DNA of 64,000 bases from Neobacillus sp. FSL H8-0543 (GCF_038592905.1 NZ_CP151943.1:220001-284000); one strand, 5' to 3'; positions 54,101 through 64,000 are shown, counted from the first letter of the stretch. Translations and numbers: made by a program. The notes: generated from the sequence alone by a model not told the origin.

Positions 54101-55332
54101 ACCTCATTCGTTCTTTCACGTTCTACTAGTTCAGGTAAATCAGCTGCTTTTGTTAAAATCTTAAAGTTACTAAACGTATAGCTAACCACTCCAGTGACAG
54201 TTCCATCAAAAGAGTCTCCCGCTTTCGTTACATAGCTGCGATCATCAAGCTGAAGAAGCATTTTCTCAGGGTTTGTATTTTCTTTTGTCAAAAGAGGGGT
54301 TCCCTCTTTCGTATATGCTTTTCCTTCCACTTGATTGGTAATTACAGGTACTTCTCCATATTTCTGTGGTCCTGTTACAGTCGGTTTTTCAATTGAAACA
54401 AGCATTCCTTCGAGGCTTTCATAAAAATCAACGCCATCTTCTATTGGGTCAAATGTTCCAAATTGATCGTTATCGATGACAGAAGTTGGAGGAATCACGT
54501 CCTTACCGATTACAAGTGGAGTCGGAAGCTCATTTCCACTAGAAACCTTTGTAATCTTTCCTGACTGGGCATTAATTTCTGTCATCGCTAAATCTGTTTG
54601 GAGCTTCTCGGCATAACCATCTAGTACCCATTCTTTAACAAGTCCAGAAACGGTTACCATATCTCCCACAGCAATACCGTGAGAAGGCTTGTAAACAAGG
54701 ATGCCTTCCGATGTATTAGAATTGTCATCCGGAGTAGGATCTTGCATGTAGAAATTGCTGCTATCAACTACCTGAGTAACGACCCCAGGTACATCTACTA
54801 CATTTTTATCTTTATATGGTGAAATATGAGCTTGACCTTGAATGTCGCGAATTTTTAATCCTGTTTCGCCATCTTCAGGGTCTTCATCTGGAGGTGGGGG
54901 TGTGCCATCAAACGAAATGGCTGTTAGAGATTTTAGACCTGGTACTGAAAAATAAGCTTCCAGTGAGCCCGTAACATAAACCTTTGTACCCACTATCGAA
55001 GGATTCGTCAATAAGCCAAAGGTTGGGCGGAAACTAGAAGGAATTTGAACGGGTAATATTTTCGTTGCATCTCTTTCCGTTCGGCTATCTGCGATGGCAA
55101 AGTTTGTATCTGCTGCAAATGGGGCCTCAAAATCATATGTAGCTTTTCCACTACCGCCGCCTGTTGTATAACCTACAATATATCCTGCAACAGTGGCTGT
55201 CCCAGTATTATTCGCTATTGCCTGAGCAACCGTAATAGTTTCAGCTGCTTGTGCCCTATAGGGGAGAACCAAACCTATCAACATGACAAACATAGTCGTT
55301 ATAGCAAAAACCTGTTTTTTAAGCCTCTTCAA
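51163..55332 (-). CDS. Secreted multidomain nuclease/5'-nucleotidase (YhcR-like)
   Basis: A 1389-residue exported protein with a signal peptide (KKQVFAITTMFVMLIGLVLP ... AQA). Order: an OB-like domain (about 30-150), a second OB/nuclease-associated domain (160-260), an endonuclease/exonuclease/phosphatase domain (about 410-730; VVVGDLNDFEF, ASDHDAL), a calcineurin-like 5'-nucleotidase (about 735-980; HTNDTHAY, NAGDVFSGT, GNHEFD, GGHSHT), the nucleotidase C-terminal domain (to about 1180) and two Ig-like repeats (1205-1385). It likely degrades extracellular DNA/RNA to nucleosides and phosphate. No LPxTG or S-layer motif is seen at the C-terminus, so it is secreted or held by the Ig-like repeats. 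Confidence 0.9.
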   Translation of the reverse strand: MKRLKKQVFAITTMFVMLIGLVLPYRAQAAETITVAQAIANNTGTATVAGYIVGYTTGGGSGKATYDFEAPFAADTNFAIADSRTERDATKILPVQIPSSFRPTFGLLTNPSIVGTKVYVTGSLEAYFSVPGLKSLTAISFDGTPPPPDEDPEDGETGLKIRDIQGQAHISPYKDKNVVDVPGVVTQVVDSSNFYMQDPTPDDNSNTSEGILVYKPSHGIAVGDMVTVSGLVKEWVLDGYAEKLQTDLAMTEINAQSGKITKVSSGNELPTPLVIGKDVIPPTSVIDNDQFGTFDPIEDGVDFYESLEGMLVSIEKPTVTGPQKYGEVPVITNQVEGKAYTKEGTPLLTKENTNPEKMLLQLDDRSYVTKAGDSFDGTVTGVVSYTFSNFKILTKAADLPELVERERTNEVTTIQKEEDKLTIAGYNIENFAASDTVKRDKLAKSMVVNLGSPDIIGLVEVLDESGETNNGIVKADANYKALSDAINGFGGPTYAWTEIAPVDGKDGGVPGGNIRVGYLYNPDRVTLNEAPKGDATTAVGYENGSLTLNPGRIDPTNAAFNSSRKPLAAEFTFQGEEVIVINNHFNSKGGDEPLFGKNQPPFLESEAQRVQIATIVNNFVSDIKEKNEDANVVVVGDLNDFEFSAPLATLKGDDLTNLVETLPASERYTYNYQGNAQVLDHILVSNNLAETAKLDIVNFNSPYMEEHGRASDHDALVAQLDLDVEEGPFTMSLIHTNDTHAYVEQFPRLITAVNELRSEKENSLLLNAGDVFSGTLYFRQYQGLADLYFMNQLGFDAMTLGNHEFDKDSATLANFIKQAEFPIVSSNVNMTKDSELGPLFKDSIGGTNEQGEIFPAIIKEVDGEEVGIIGLTTEDTAFLANPGDDIVFEDAIEKANDTVDMLEAQGVDKIIALSHLGYQPDLEFAEKVDGIDVIVGGHSHTKLDAPVVVEKEEPTLIVQANEYLKYLGVLDVTFDENGVIATYTGELKDLSKYTEDATAKAKVEEYKAPLTELQKLVVGHTSVALNGERADVRSKETNLGNLITDGMVAKANEFIPTYIAMQNGGGIRASMDQGDITLGEVLTVLPFGNNLVTLDLTGEEILTALEHSVSAPGQGSFMQVSGLKFKYDPAQPVGDRVWHVEALTADGYEELQLDNMYRIATNAFTADGGDGYTMFKTAKDEGRIAELYIVDFEVFTSYLEKINPVSPVVEGRIVKEVADSEAPDAPTVYEVTDQSTKVSGKAEPGATVEVAVDGTIMGSSIASEDSSFEIDIAKQVAGTELAVTATDAAGNVSEVTVVTVIDVTAPDAPKVNPVIHNDTFVTGTTEAGASVKVMMGKVELGTAVADAYGKFNVSVPKQKHQYVITVTATDAAGNISKETVVDVLKKNEK

Positions 55333-55684
55333 GTGTGTTCCTCCTCAAATCTCATTTATTGTCTATAAAAGTAGTACTTCCAAATAACCTTTCCAAATCT
55401 ATGAAAATCATTCCTCCTTTCTTATGTAGGGAAGCACTACAAATATACTCCAATCTTACCATTTTTCTTGATTATTTTGTTCTTTTTAACGAAAAAATCA
55501 CTATCACTACACATAACTTTAATATTCTTTACATAAGAAAACATTGTATTACCAACTCTACACTAGTATCATATAATTTTTTCATTGGTCTTTAATGAGA
55601 ACAATTACCTATACCCATTCTCCTATATTAAGATGATTGCTAGACTAAATTACCTTTGACACCTATTGTTACTCCTTCAAAAAA

Positions 55685-55706
55685 TGCGACAGTATAAGCT
55701 GTCGCA
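55685..55706 (-). terminator. Intrinsic terminator after the MobA-like gene
   Basis: TGCGACAG and CTGTCGCA form a perfect stem with a six-base loop; the minus strand continues TTTTTTG. The remaining stretch 55333-55680 is A/T-rich and holds only the upstream region of the nuclease gene. Confidence 0.85.
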
Positions 55707-55738
55707 CCAACCTAAATCTAACGCATCCAAGAATAGTA

Positions 55739-56332
55739 TCATTTAAAAAAAGCTTTATTATAATTACTAGCTTTTTGATAATCCTCTTGCGTATCTACAT
55801 CCATTAATACTCCTGGATCATCTTCATTGATGTATGTCTTTTCAAAACCGCCAAGGACCACACGCAAATTACTTTCTGGGTTGGATTCGAGGATTTTTTG
55901 TTTCACTTGTTCTGATAGTTTAATAGGGTGACCTCCTTTATATAGAAAGCTGGGAATCACGACTTTCCCTTTATGTTCGGCTATTCGCTGAACTGTCTCT
56001 TGTTTAACAAGCGGACAATCTCCCGGTGTGATGAAGAAAGTTTCGGTAGTTACCTCTGTGCAGCCCTTTTGAATGGAACTAAACATTCCCAGGTTAAAAT
56101 TTTCATTATAAACAAACTTTATCTGAAAAGAATAGGCATTTTTACTGATGATTTTGGCAATTTCGTTTTGGATGAGTTCTGCTTGAAACCCAGCCACGAT
56201 GATGACCCTGCTGCATAAACCTTCAAATTTAGAAATCGTATGCTCCAACACGGTCATTTGCCCCAGTTGCAAGGTCATTTTAAAGGCATTTGCTCGGCTG
56301 GAATAGCCAGCAGCTAAGACGATTGCTTCCAT
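55739..56332 (-). CDS. MobA/MocA-like nucleotidyltransferase
   Basis: A 197-residue NTP transferase: EAIVLAAGYSSRANAFKM at the N-terminus (the usual GxSxRxGxxK is slightly changed), FFITPGDCPLV in the middle and GVLMDVDTQEDY at the end. This is the MocA/PucB group that makes molybdopterin cytosine dinucleotide for molybdenum hydroxylases. It may serve the hydroxylase at 42863-46361, whose operon lacks such a gene, though it lies 9 kb away. The ATG at 56332 is preferred (AAGGTG six bases upstream). Confidence 0.82.
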   Translation of the reverse strand: MEAIVLAAGYSSRANAFKMTLQLGQMTVLEHTISKFEGLCSRVIIVAGFQAELIQNEIAKIISKNAYSFQIKFVYNENFNLGMFSSIQKGCTEVTTETFFITPGDCPLVKQETVQRIAEHKGKVVIPSFLYKGGHPIKLSEQVKQKILESNPESNLRVVLGGFEKTYINEDDPGVLMDVDTQEDYQKASNYNKAFFK

Positions 56333-56508
56333 TCTTATCACCTTCTTTATTTCAATTTATTTATTAATTCACTTGATTTGCGATTCTCTAGAATTAGTTG
56401 TTTACCGTTTAATACCAAAGTTGGTTGGTTATTAATTATTATTTCTCCAATTGTTATCTCTAAACAGCAATGATATTCTGAATCTATTAAAAAATTGGAG
56501 ATGATAGG

Positions 56509-57264
56509 ATGACTAATTGGAATGCAGAACTTTATGATGACAAACACAAATTTGTTTCGAATTTTGGTGGAGCGCTTGTTTCCCTTTTAGATCCACAAAA
56601 AGAGGAAAAAATTTTAGATATTGGCTGTGGAACTGGCGATTTAGCATTTGAAATTTCAAAGAGCGGAGCACATGTGATCGGAATTGATGCATCAGAGTCC
56701 ATAATTATGGCAGCCAAGGAGAAATATCCAGATTTACGATTTAACGTCCAAGATGCCGAACACCTTTCTTTCCCACACCAATTCCATGCTATTTTTTCAA
56801 ATGCTGCCATTCATTGGATGAAAAATCAGCAACAAATTGTTCAAAATTGTTATGATTCCCTTCTTCCCAGTGGCCGTTTCGTTGCAGAATTAGGGGGAGC
56901 GAGAAATATTCAATCCATCCTTAATGCAATAAAGGTAGCATCCAATCGTTTATCCCTTACGTATGACATGGCTCAATTTCCCTGGGTGTTTCCAACAAAA
57001 GAAGAAATGACAGATCATTTAATGAATGCGGGGTTTCATGTCATTAAAATAGAACATTACGAACGACCAACTCCTTTAGTGGGAGAAGACGGTATTCGTA
57101 GTTGGCTCGAAATGTTTAGCAACAATATGTTCAAACATTTTACTTTGAATGAAAAAGAAATGGTCTATAGCGAATGTGAACGTATTCTACGTCCACAACT
57201 ATATAAGGAGAACGGATGGGTTGCGGATTATTGGCGCCTTCGTTTCATTGCACAAAAAATATAA
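56509..57264 (+). CDS. SAM-dependent methyltransferase
   Basis: A 251-residue class I methyltransferase with motif I KILDIGCGTGDLAFEI, the acidic GIDAS after strand 2, and FSNAAIHWMKNQQ at motif IV. Overall similarity is to the trans-aconitate methyltransferase/UbiE-like group; substrate unknown. TTGGAGATGATAGG precedes the ATG. It is a single gene ending at a terminator. Confidence 0.85.
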   Translation: MTNWNAELYDDKHKFVSNFGGALVSLLDPQKEEKILDIGCGTGDLAFEISKSGAHVIGIDASESIIMAAKEKYPDLRFNVQDAEHLSFPHQFHAIFSNAAIHWMKNQQQIVQNCYDSLLPSGRFVAELGGARNIQSILNAIKVASNRLSLTYDMAQFPWVFPTKEEMTDHLMNAGFHVIKIEHYERPTPLVGEDGIRSWLEMFSNNMFKHFTLNEKEMVYSECERILRPQLYKENGWVADYWRLRFIAQKI

Positions 57265-57266
57265 TC

Positions 57267-57304
57267 ATGAAGCTGCTTATGTATATATCAAAGCAGCTTT
57301 TCTA
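57267..57304 (+). terminator. Intrinsic terminator after the methyltransferase gene
   Basis: GAAGCTGCTT and AAGCAGCTTT pair around an A/T loop, followed by TCTATT. From 57305 to 57700 I see no gene. Confidence 0.7.
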
Positions 57305-57702
57305 TTTAAAATGCTGCTATCGAGGCACCCGCTTAAAATGCGCTGCGCTCCTCTAAATGTTCAATTTCAAGACGAGTCTATCATTAATCCCGTAAGATAA
57401 TTATTTGAATTCATTTATTAGGAATCTCTTAAGAGAAATCCTTTTGGCTTGCCTAATATCATTCCATTTCATTATAATGGTAATATGAGAAAATATTGCA
57501 AATTTTTATTCACCTTTTTATCCAATGCAATGATTTCTTTAATATTTCTTCTAAAAGTTCTGTTACATTATTTTTCTCTACTTTACGACTATACTTCTTA
57601 GTTAGTACTCCTTGATACTTCTTCAAGTTTCTAAATATTTATTCTTATTCTCACAGTCTTATTTCTTACAATATAAGTACATCATTTATTGTAGTAATTA
57701 CA

Positions 57703-57717
57703 TAATAATTATTATAA
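57703..57717 (+). promoter_or_regulatory. PerR box upstream of katG
   Basis: TAATAATTATTATAA agrees with the PerR consensus TTATAATNATTATAA at 13 of 14 defined positions and lies 80 bases before katG. PerR is the peroxide-sensing repressor that controls catalase genes in Bacillus. Downstream, CTAGTTT and AAACTAG (57720-57746 region) form a further inverted repeat in the leader. Confidence 0.7.
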
Positions 57718-57769
57718 TTCTAGTTTCTAAGTTTCTTAAAACTAGATGCATAATTATATATTTTACTAA

Positions 57770-60013
<2,244 letters not shown>

Positions 60014-60051
60014 GTTTTAAGAATACTATAAATCCCAATATCTTATAATAA

Positions 60052-60104
60052 GAGCCAAAATACGCAAGTAGAGCTAAAAACTTGCATATTTTGGCTTTTT
60101 TATT
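60052..60104 (+). terminator. Intrinsic terminator after katG
   Basis: A long stem of AGCCAAAATACGCAAGT with ACTTGCATATTTTGGCT (one mismatch) is followed by TTTTTTATTTT. Confidence 0.9.
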
Positions 60105-60189
60105 TTGATTTGTTAAAGCACCTTATCAAATAAAACGGACCCTTCATCAAAAAGCCAAGTGGTACACTTTGTTTACAGTTTTCCCTAAC

Positions 60190-60226
60190 AAAAAGACCGC
60201 AGGTGTGGAAACACCATACAGTCTAT
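60190..60226 (-). terminator. Intrinsic terminator after the FbpA-like gene
   Basis: On the minus strand AGACTGTATGGTGT pairs imperfectly with ACACCTGCGGTCT and is followed by TTTTTG. Confidence 0.65.
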
Positions 60227-60249
60227 TGAAACGTACCAATATTATTATT

Positions 60250-60432
60250 TTAAACCCACTGAATTGACCCAAACTCCCCGTGTGGATGGTTTTGCAATTT
60301 AAATCTTCTATATTCAAATTCTAATTTCGACAGTGACAACTCATAAAGCTGTTGATCTTCTCTGTTATATACGTTCAAAAAAATTAATTTATTGATAAGT
60401 TTTTGTCGCTTTTTTTCATCCTTAATTCTCAT
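60250..60432 (-). CDS. FbpA-like small basic protein
   Basis: A 60-residue basic protein: KKRQKLINKLIFLNVYNRED, then QQLYELSLSKLEFEYRR. This is the pattern of the Fur-regulated basic protein A family (KLI..GVYK..D.QLYELTL.ELE.EY), small RNA-partner proteins of the iron-sparing response. A C-terminal extension HPHGEFGSIQWV is present. The ATG at 60432 has AAAGGAG eight bases ahead. Whether it is Fur-regulated here is not clear; no good Fur box is seen. Confidence 0.65.
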   Translation of the reverse strand: MRIKDEKKRQKLINKLIFLNVYNREDQQLYELSLSKLEFEYRRFKLQNHPHGEFGSIQWV

Positions 60433-60676
60433 CAGAAACACTCCTTTAGTTTTGCAAAGACTATCCCTTGATTACAACTTATAAATTCGTTTATTAGCTT
60501 AACTTTATTATAAACCTATAATTCCTACCCGTAAAGTGTGAATTAAAATAAAATAAAGAAACACTATCATTATGAAAATAGTTTAATTAAATTTTAGGAT
60601 AACCCAACTGTTCTTAATTGGAAATAAATTTATATAATATAAAGAACAAACGCTATTAATTGGAGGAGATGTTTTT

Positions 60677-61159
60677 TTGAAAAAAAGTAGAATTTTTTTT
60701 ATGAACTTAGCCGTTGCCTTTGTTTTGATTTTTGGATTAGCCACTGTGGTCGGGGCACAATCCTACGGTCCTGCTGTATCGAAACAGCTTTCGGAAGTCC
60801 GGAAAACAACAGCAAAATATCATGACATTAACGTGGCCTTTAGGGAAGGGTATACAACTGATTACTTTCTAGTTCCAAACATGGGAATTCATCTAGTAAA
60901 AGGAGATTTGCTTACTGATGACGGAAGTCTTGACCCACTCGCACCTGAAGTTCTTGTGTACGAACCTAAAAAAAATGGCGGTTATAAGCTAGTAGCTGTT
61001 GAATACATGACTGTTGGTGGAGAGCGTCCATCATTATTTGGTCAAGTATTCGATAATGGACCTTTCCCTAGCTCTTTTGCTTTACATGCTTGGGTTTGGC
61101 AGGCTAACCCTGATGGGATGTTTTCTCCTTTCAACCCCAATGTAGCCAACATCGAATAA
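60677..61159 (+). CDS. Secreted protein of unknown function
   Basis: A 160-residue protein with a signal peptide (KKSRIFFMNLAVAFVLIFGL, cleavage probably after VVGA-Q). The mature part has NVAFREGYTTDYFLVPNMGI, then LAPEVLVYEP and a C-terminal FALHAWVWQANPDGMFSPFN. From memory this pattern recurs in exported hypothetical proteins of diverse bacteria; no function is known. GGAGGAG precedes an ATG/TTG start (the frame begins TTG GAAAAAAAG-like at 60677). It is a single gene between fbpA-like and the katG remnant. Confidence 0.72.
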   Translation: MKKSRIFFMNLAVAFVLIFGLATVVGAQSYGPAVSKQLSEVRKTTAKYHDINVAFREGYTTDYFLVPNMGIHLVKGDLLTDDGSLDPLAPEVLVYEPKKNGGYKLVAVEYMTVGGERPSLFGQVFDNGPFPSSFALHAWVWQANPDGMFSPFNPNVANIE

Positions 61160-61246
61160 TAAAATTTCATAATATCCAAGAAAATTAGACAAACCGCCTT
61201 AATCTATATGAAGTTGGTGGTTTGTTCTTTTTTATAATCTTCAAAC

Positions 61247-61342
61247 GATCGCCGTACAGGGGAAGTAGTGAGTACAGCAATAAGAGTGGACCTAATATTC
61301 GATTCAAACTCCGTTCTACGTGCCATTGCAGAAGTTTACGCA
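61247..61342 (+). pseudogene. Remnant of a second katG (C-terminal 32 codons)
   Basis: Ninety-six bases match katG 59795-59890 with about twelve mismatches and no gaps; the encoded segment [18 protein letters not shown] and [13 protein letters not shown] keep the KatG reading frame, most changes being at third positions. Nothing of katG is found before or after it. It is a decayed fragment of a paralogous katG or of a diverged duplication. Confidence 0.85.
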
Positions 61343-61532
61343 TTCTATACTTTGCCATCTTCAACCACTGCCCTTCCATTATTAAAATACTTTCCATACT
61401 TTATATATAGTTAATTGAGCAAAAAGGACATTCAGTTTCATAAAAATGTGAATGTTTTATGACAATACAATTTCATAATACCTAACACAATCCTGGTAAG
61501 CTGTAAAAGGAATTCTATGATTTACTGTTCCG

Positions 61533-61575
61533 CAAAAAAAAACACTCACAAACATTGAAATATTTGCGAGTGTTT
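61533..61575 (-). terminator. Terminator-like hairpin downstream of rbsK
   Basis: AACACTCACAAA and TTTGCGAGTGTT pair with one mismatch; nine T residues follow on the minus strand. It is 255 bases beyond the ribokinase stop; 61343-61532 and 61576-61828 contain no gene. Confidence 0.7.
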
Positions 61576-61828
61576 AATAGTCTTATTAATAAACCTGATT
61601 GCTCTAAAAATACTACAAAGCGACCCTCTAGCGGTTATTATTCTCTATCTTTATTTCTGATACTATCTCTTAAAATGTCTCAATTATGGTTTCAATAATG
61701 GTAGTTGCAATTTCTGCGGATATATATTTCATTAACGATCAACCAAATCTTTAAAGTCTTATCATATAACCGCTTTAGTAGATGTCCGCTATCTCTTTAT
61801 TTTCAATCTCTTATCGTTTTTGACCAAA

Positions 61829-62743
61829 CTATGGCCGCGACTGTAACTGTTCCCCTACTTCTTCTAGTGTTGGCAGTGATGGTTGTGCACCTTCTTTTGT
61901 GACGACAATCGCAGCGACTTTGGTTGCAAATTTAGCAGCCTCCACATCGCTCATACCTTTGGTCAGGCCTACGGCGAAGGCGGCAATATACGAGTCGCCT
62001 GCAGCTGTAGTATCGACCGGCGTGACTTTTTCCGCTGGAATATGAACTTCGAGTTCCTCATTCACTAAATAGGAGCCCTTATCCCCCAATGTCACGATGA
62101 TTCTAGCCACACCGTTTGATTGCAGTTTATGGGCAGCCGCTGCCACTTGCTCCATCGTGGCAACCGGCATCCCCGTAATCTGCTCCAGCTCTGTTTCATT
62201 TGGTATCAATGTATGAACTTTTCGAAGCATCCCCTCAGTCAACTGTTGCGCGGGTGCCGGATTTAATAGGACTTTTTTCTTAAACTCCGCAGCCAGGTCC
62301 ACCACATATTCCACGACATCCAGCGGAATCTCCAGCTGCATGATGATCATTTCACAGTTCTTAATCATATGAAGGAACTGGTAGATGTCTGCACGGTTTA
62401 CTTGACCGTTTGCGCCATGTACTAAAACTATGTTGTTTTCTCCATCTGTACTTACATTGATAAAGGCCATGCCGGTGGTTCCTGATTCCTGGATTCCGGT
62501 GATATCAACACCAGCGGCTTTCAAATTATTTACTAGCACCTGCCCATGATCATCCGAACCTACCCGTCCGATCATGGCGACGTCTCCTCCCAATTTTGCG
62601 GCGGCAACAGCTTGGTTGGCGCCTTTCCCCCCGGGACTTTTTTGAAACTTGGTACTATGAATCGTTTCACCTGGAATTGGAAGGTGTGGAACATGGGTTA
62701 CCAAATCCATGTTCAAGCTCCCAATTACTAGTATTTTTTTCAA
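61829..62743 (-). CDS. rbsK: Ribokinase
   Basis: A 304-residue PfkB-family sugar kinase that phosphorylates ribose to ribose-5-phosphate. Hallmarks: VIGSLNMDLVTHVPHLPIPGE at the start, SPGGKGANQAVAAAKLGG, and DTTAAGDSYIAAFAVGL with the catalytic Asp. The start is a TTG at 62743 with AGAGGTG six bases ahead; a GTG three codons earlier overlaps the ribosome binding site. It follows two ECF-type ABC ATPase genes after 26 bases, suggesting import of ribose or a nucleoside. Confidence 0.93.
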   Translation of the reverse strand: MKKILVIGSLNMDLVTHVPHLPIPGETIHSTKFQKSPGGKGANQAVAAAKLGGDVAMIGRVGSDDHGQVLVNNLKAAGVDITGIQESGTTGMAFINVSTDGENNIVLVHGANGQVNRADIYQFLHMIKNCEMIIMQLEIPLDVVEYVVDLAAEFKKKVLLNPAPAQQLTEGMLRKVHTLIPNETELEQITGMPVATMEQVAAAAHKLQSNGVARIIVTLGDKGSYLVNEELEVHIPAEKVTPVDTTAAGDSYIAAFAVGLTKGMSDVEAAKFATKVAAIVVTKEGAQPSLPTLEEVGEQLQSRP

Positions 62744-62769
62744 AAAACCCACCTCTAGCTCTATTCTAG

Positions 62770-63570
62770 CTAACGTTGTAAATTATGAATCATCTCGTCA
62801 ATTGACAATATCTTCTCCTCTAATTGCAGGGTCCGGCTCACACGGCTGATATGCGGCTGCTTGAGCATACTTTCCATTAAAACTTCCGTATTCCAAAAGA
62901 TGTCCCGTTTATTTCCTTCAGCAATCTTTTTCCGATTGGCCATGACAATCACACTGTCAAAATTATTGACGACAAATTCCATATCATGTGTAATCGTTAT
63001 CACGGTTTTTCCTTCGGCGGTCAAGGTGCGGATAATCGCACCCAAGCGTTCCATCGCCAACAAATCCTGACCCGCAGTTGGCTCATCGAGGATAATCACA
63101 CTTGAGTCCATAGCCAGTACGGATGCGATCGTGACAAACTTCCTCATTGAAAACGGCAAATTATAAGGATGCTCTTTTAAAAAAGGGACGACGCCCGCAA
63201 GCTCGGCAGCTTTCATCACATTTTCTTTGATTTTTTCCGGGGGCAAACCGAGCATTTTCGGAGCAAACTCAATTTCACTATAGATATCACTGTGAAAAAT
63301 TTGATCATCCGGGTTTTGAAACACATACCCGACTTTCCGTGAAATTTGCGCCGTCGTATAGTCCTTCGTATTCCAGCCATCGATGGTGACATTGCCTTCT
63401 TGTGGTTTTAACAAGCCATTCATTAATTTAACGGCGGTGGTTTTCCCCGCCCCGTTTTGCCCGATAATCGCTACGGCTTCACCTTTTTTAAACGACATAC
63501 TGACATTTTCTACTGCCTTAAAGCCGTTCGGGTAAGAGTAGGACACATTGTCCAGCGTTAAGAATGACAT
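62770..63570 (-). CDS. ECF-type ABC transporter ATP-binding protein
   Basis: A 266-residue ATPase of the cobalt/ECF group: Walker A AIIGQNGAGKTTAVKLMNGL, Q-loop GYVFQNPDDQIFHSDIYSEI, signature LPFSMRKFVTIASVLA (unusual, lacking the LSGGQ form), Walker B VIILDEPTAGQD. It overlaps the second ATPase gene by 13 bases; in ECF transporters two such ATPases work with one T membrane protein and a substrate-binding S component, which should lie beyond the window. Confidence 0.9.
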   Translation of the reverse strand: MSFLTLDNVSYSYPNGFKAVENVSMSFKKGEAVAIIGQNGAGKTTAVKLMNGLLKPQEGNVTIDGWNTKDYTTAQISRKVGYVFQNPDDQIFHSDIYSEIEFAPKMLGLPPEKIKENVMKAAELAGVVPFLKEHPYNLPFSMRKFVTIASVLAMDSSVIILDEPTAGQDLLAMERLGAIIRTLTAEGKTVITITHDMEFVVNNFDSVIVMANRKKIAEGNKRDIFWNTEVLMESMLKQPHISRVSRTLQLEEKILSIDEMIHNLQR

Positions 63571-64000
63571 ACCTGTCCCTCCTTTGCTGCCGCCACTGAT
63601 TGAACGGTCTGTTTAGGATGCTCGTCTGCCGCTGAGTCAACCGTGCGTGCCTCCTGCTGTTCCATCACTGCTCGCACTGTCTCAATCGCTTGCTTCTCTG
63701 TCAGCGGAATCCGGTCAATACCCCAATTCCGCTTCCTCATTTCCAGGCCTAATAACGCATATTGCGGCAGGGCGGCACCGTGTTCCAGTACTTGTTCATC
63801 CGTAAGAATTTCTTCCGTCGGGCCTTGCATCACCACTTCGCCGTCCTTAAAAACAATGACCTGTTCCGCTTTTTCGGCAATTAATTCAATTTTATGCTCA
63901 GCTAGAATAATCGTTTGTCCTTTTAGCTTCATCAGCTCAATGATTTTAAAGATTTCTTCCGTCCCCTGAGGGTCAAGCTGCGAGGTCGGCTCGTCGATGA
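63558..64000 (-). CDS. ECF-type ABC transporter ATP-binding protein, C-terminal part (cut by window end)
   Basis: The frame is open to the window edge. The visible part starts at Walker B (IDEPTSQLDPQG), followed by the H-loop TIILAEHKIELI and a C-terminal extension typical of the ECF A' subunits. The last residues overlap the start of the next ATPase gene. Its N-terminal half lies after position 64000. Confidence 0.88.
   Translation of the reverse strand, partial: IDEPTSQLDPQGTEEIFKIIELMKLKGQTIILAEHKIELIAEKAEQVIVFKDGEVVMQGPTEEILTDEQVLEHGAALPQYALLGLEMRKRNWGIDRIPLTEKQAIETVRAVMEQQEARTVDSAADEHPKQTVQSVAAAKEGQVCHS

Noticed and set aside
55335..55620. 86-codon plus-strand frame before the nuclease gene
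   Set aside because: It lies in A/T-rich promoter DNA, lacks a ribosome binding site and shows no recognisable protein features.
60540..60600. Fur box upstream of the FbpA-like gene
   Set aside because: TATCATTATGAAAATA gives only a partial match to the TGATAATNATTATCA consensus.
61247..61342. A small expressed KatG-like protein
   Set aside because: There is no start codon with a ribosome binding site and it lacks all catalytic residues.

Overview
The window looks like a chromosomal segment of an endospore-forming member of the Bacillaceae (Bacillus/Neobacillus-like). Reasons: low G+C, strong AAGGAGG-type ribosome binding sites, a ccpN-yqfL pair, YhfK-, YwnA/YwnB- and YbxH-like genes, a SleL/YaaH-type LysM-GH18 protein, a PerR box in front of katG, and Bacillus-type rRNA and tRNA genes. 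Species cannot be fixed from the sequence alone. Most genes lie on the minus strand.

Layout. 1-627 is the 5' end and promoter region of an rRNA operon on the minus strand. 776-2216 holds a DedA protein and a YhfK-like epimerase. 2372-15111 is one long minus-strand ethanolamine utilisation operon. In transcription order it encodes EutL, EutE, EutM, a PduL-type phosphotransacylase, an uncharacterised shell-operon protein, EutN, EutS, EutP, EutW, EutV, EutA, EutB, EutC, a 45-residue membrane peptide and an APC permease. It makes a bacterial microcompartment that turns ethanolamine into acetyl-phosphate. It carries its own two-component antitermination system, and the leader of eutL has a terminator overlapped by a short hairpin with an EutV-type hexaloop. 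eutT, eutH, eutG, eutQ and eutJ are not present here. 15394-19791 contains an SRPBCC protein, a thioesterase, an acidic protein, a HEPN-like/CBS protein and a D,D-carboxypeptidase; 19825-21093 is the GH18 protein.

21197-29029 is the most unusual part: an RNA-repair island with Pnkp and Hen1 (translationally coupled), a DNA-binding-like protein whose body is a catalytically degenerate F1-ATPase beta-like domain, and a Suv3-like RNA helicase. Next to it lie a type I toxin-antitoxin locus (27-residue holin-like toxin plus antisense RNA), a YbxH-like gene and a 20-bp tandem repeat array of about 22 units. 30206-34353 is ppdK, its regulatory kinase/phosphatase and ccpN, followed by tRNA-Ile and tRNA-Gly. 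34996-36476 is a FetAB-type exporter. A decayed second copy of the two tRNAs lies at 37011-37120.

37186-46361 holds a lipoprotein, an amidohydrolase coupled to a 1016-residue GNAT fusion protein, and a four-gene molybdenum hydroxylase operon. 46567-48220 looks like an organoarsenical defence cluster: an ArsN1-like acetyltransferase, a MarR regulator with two Cys-Cys pairs, and ArsI. 48440-50953 holds small and degenerate genes and a YwnB/Rrf2 pair with three shared operator-like sites. 51163-55332 is a large secreted nuclease/5'-nucleotidase. 55739-61159 contains a MobA-like transferase, a methyltransferase, katG, an FbpA-like peptide and a secreted protein, followed by a 96-base remnant of a second katG. 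The window ends in a ribokinase and two ECF-type ABC ATPases, the last one cut by the window edge.
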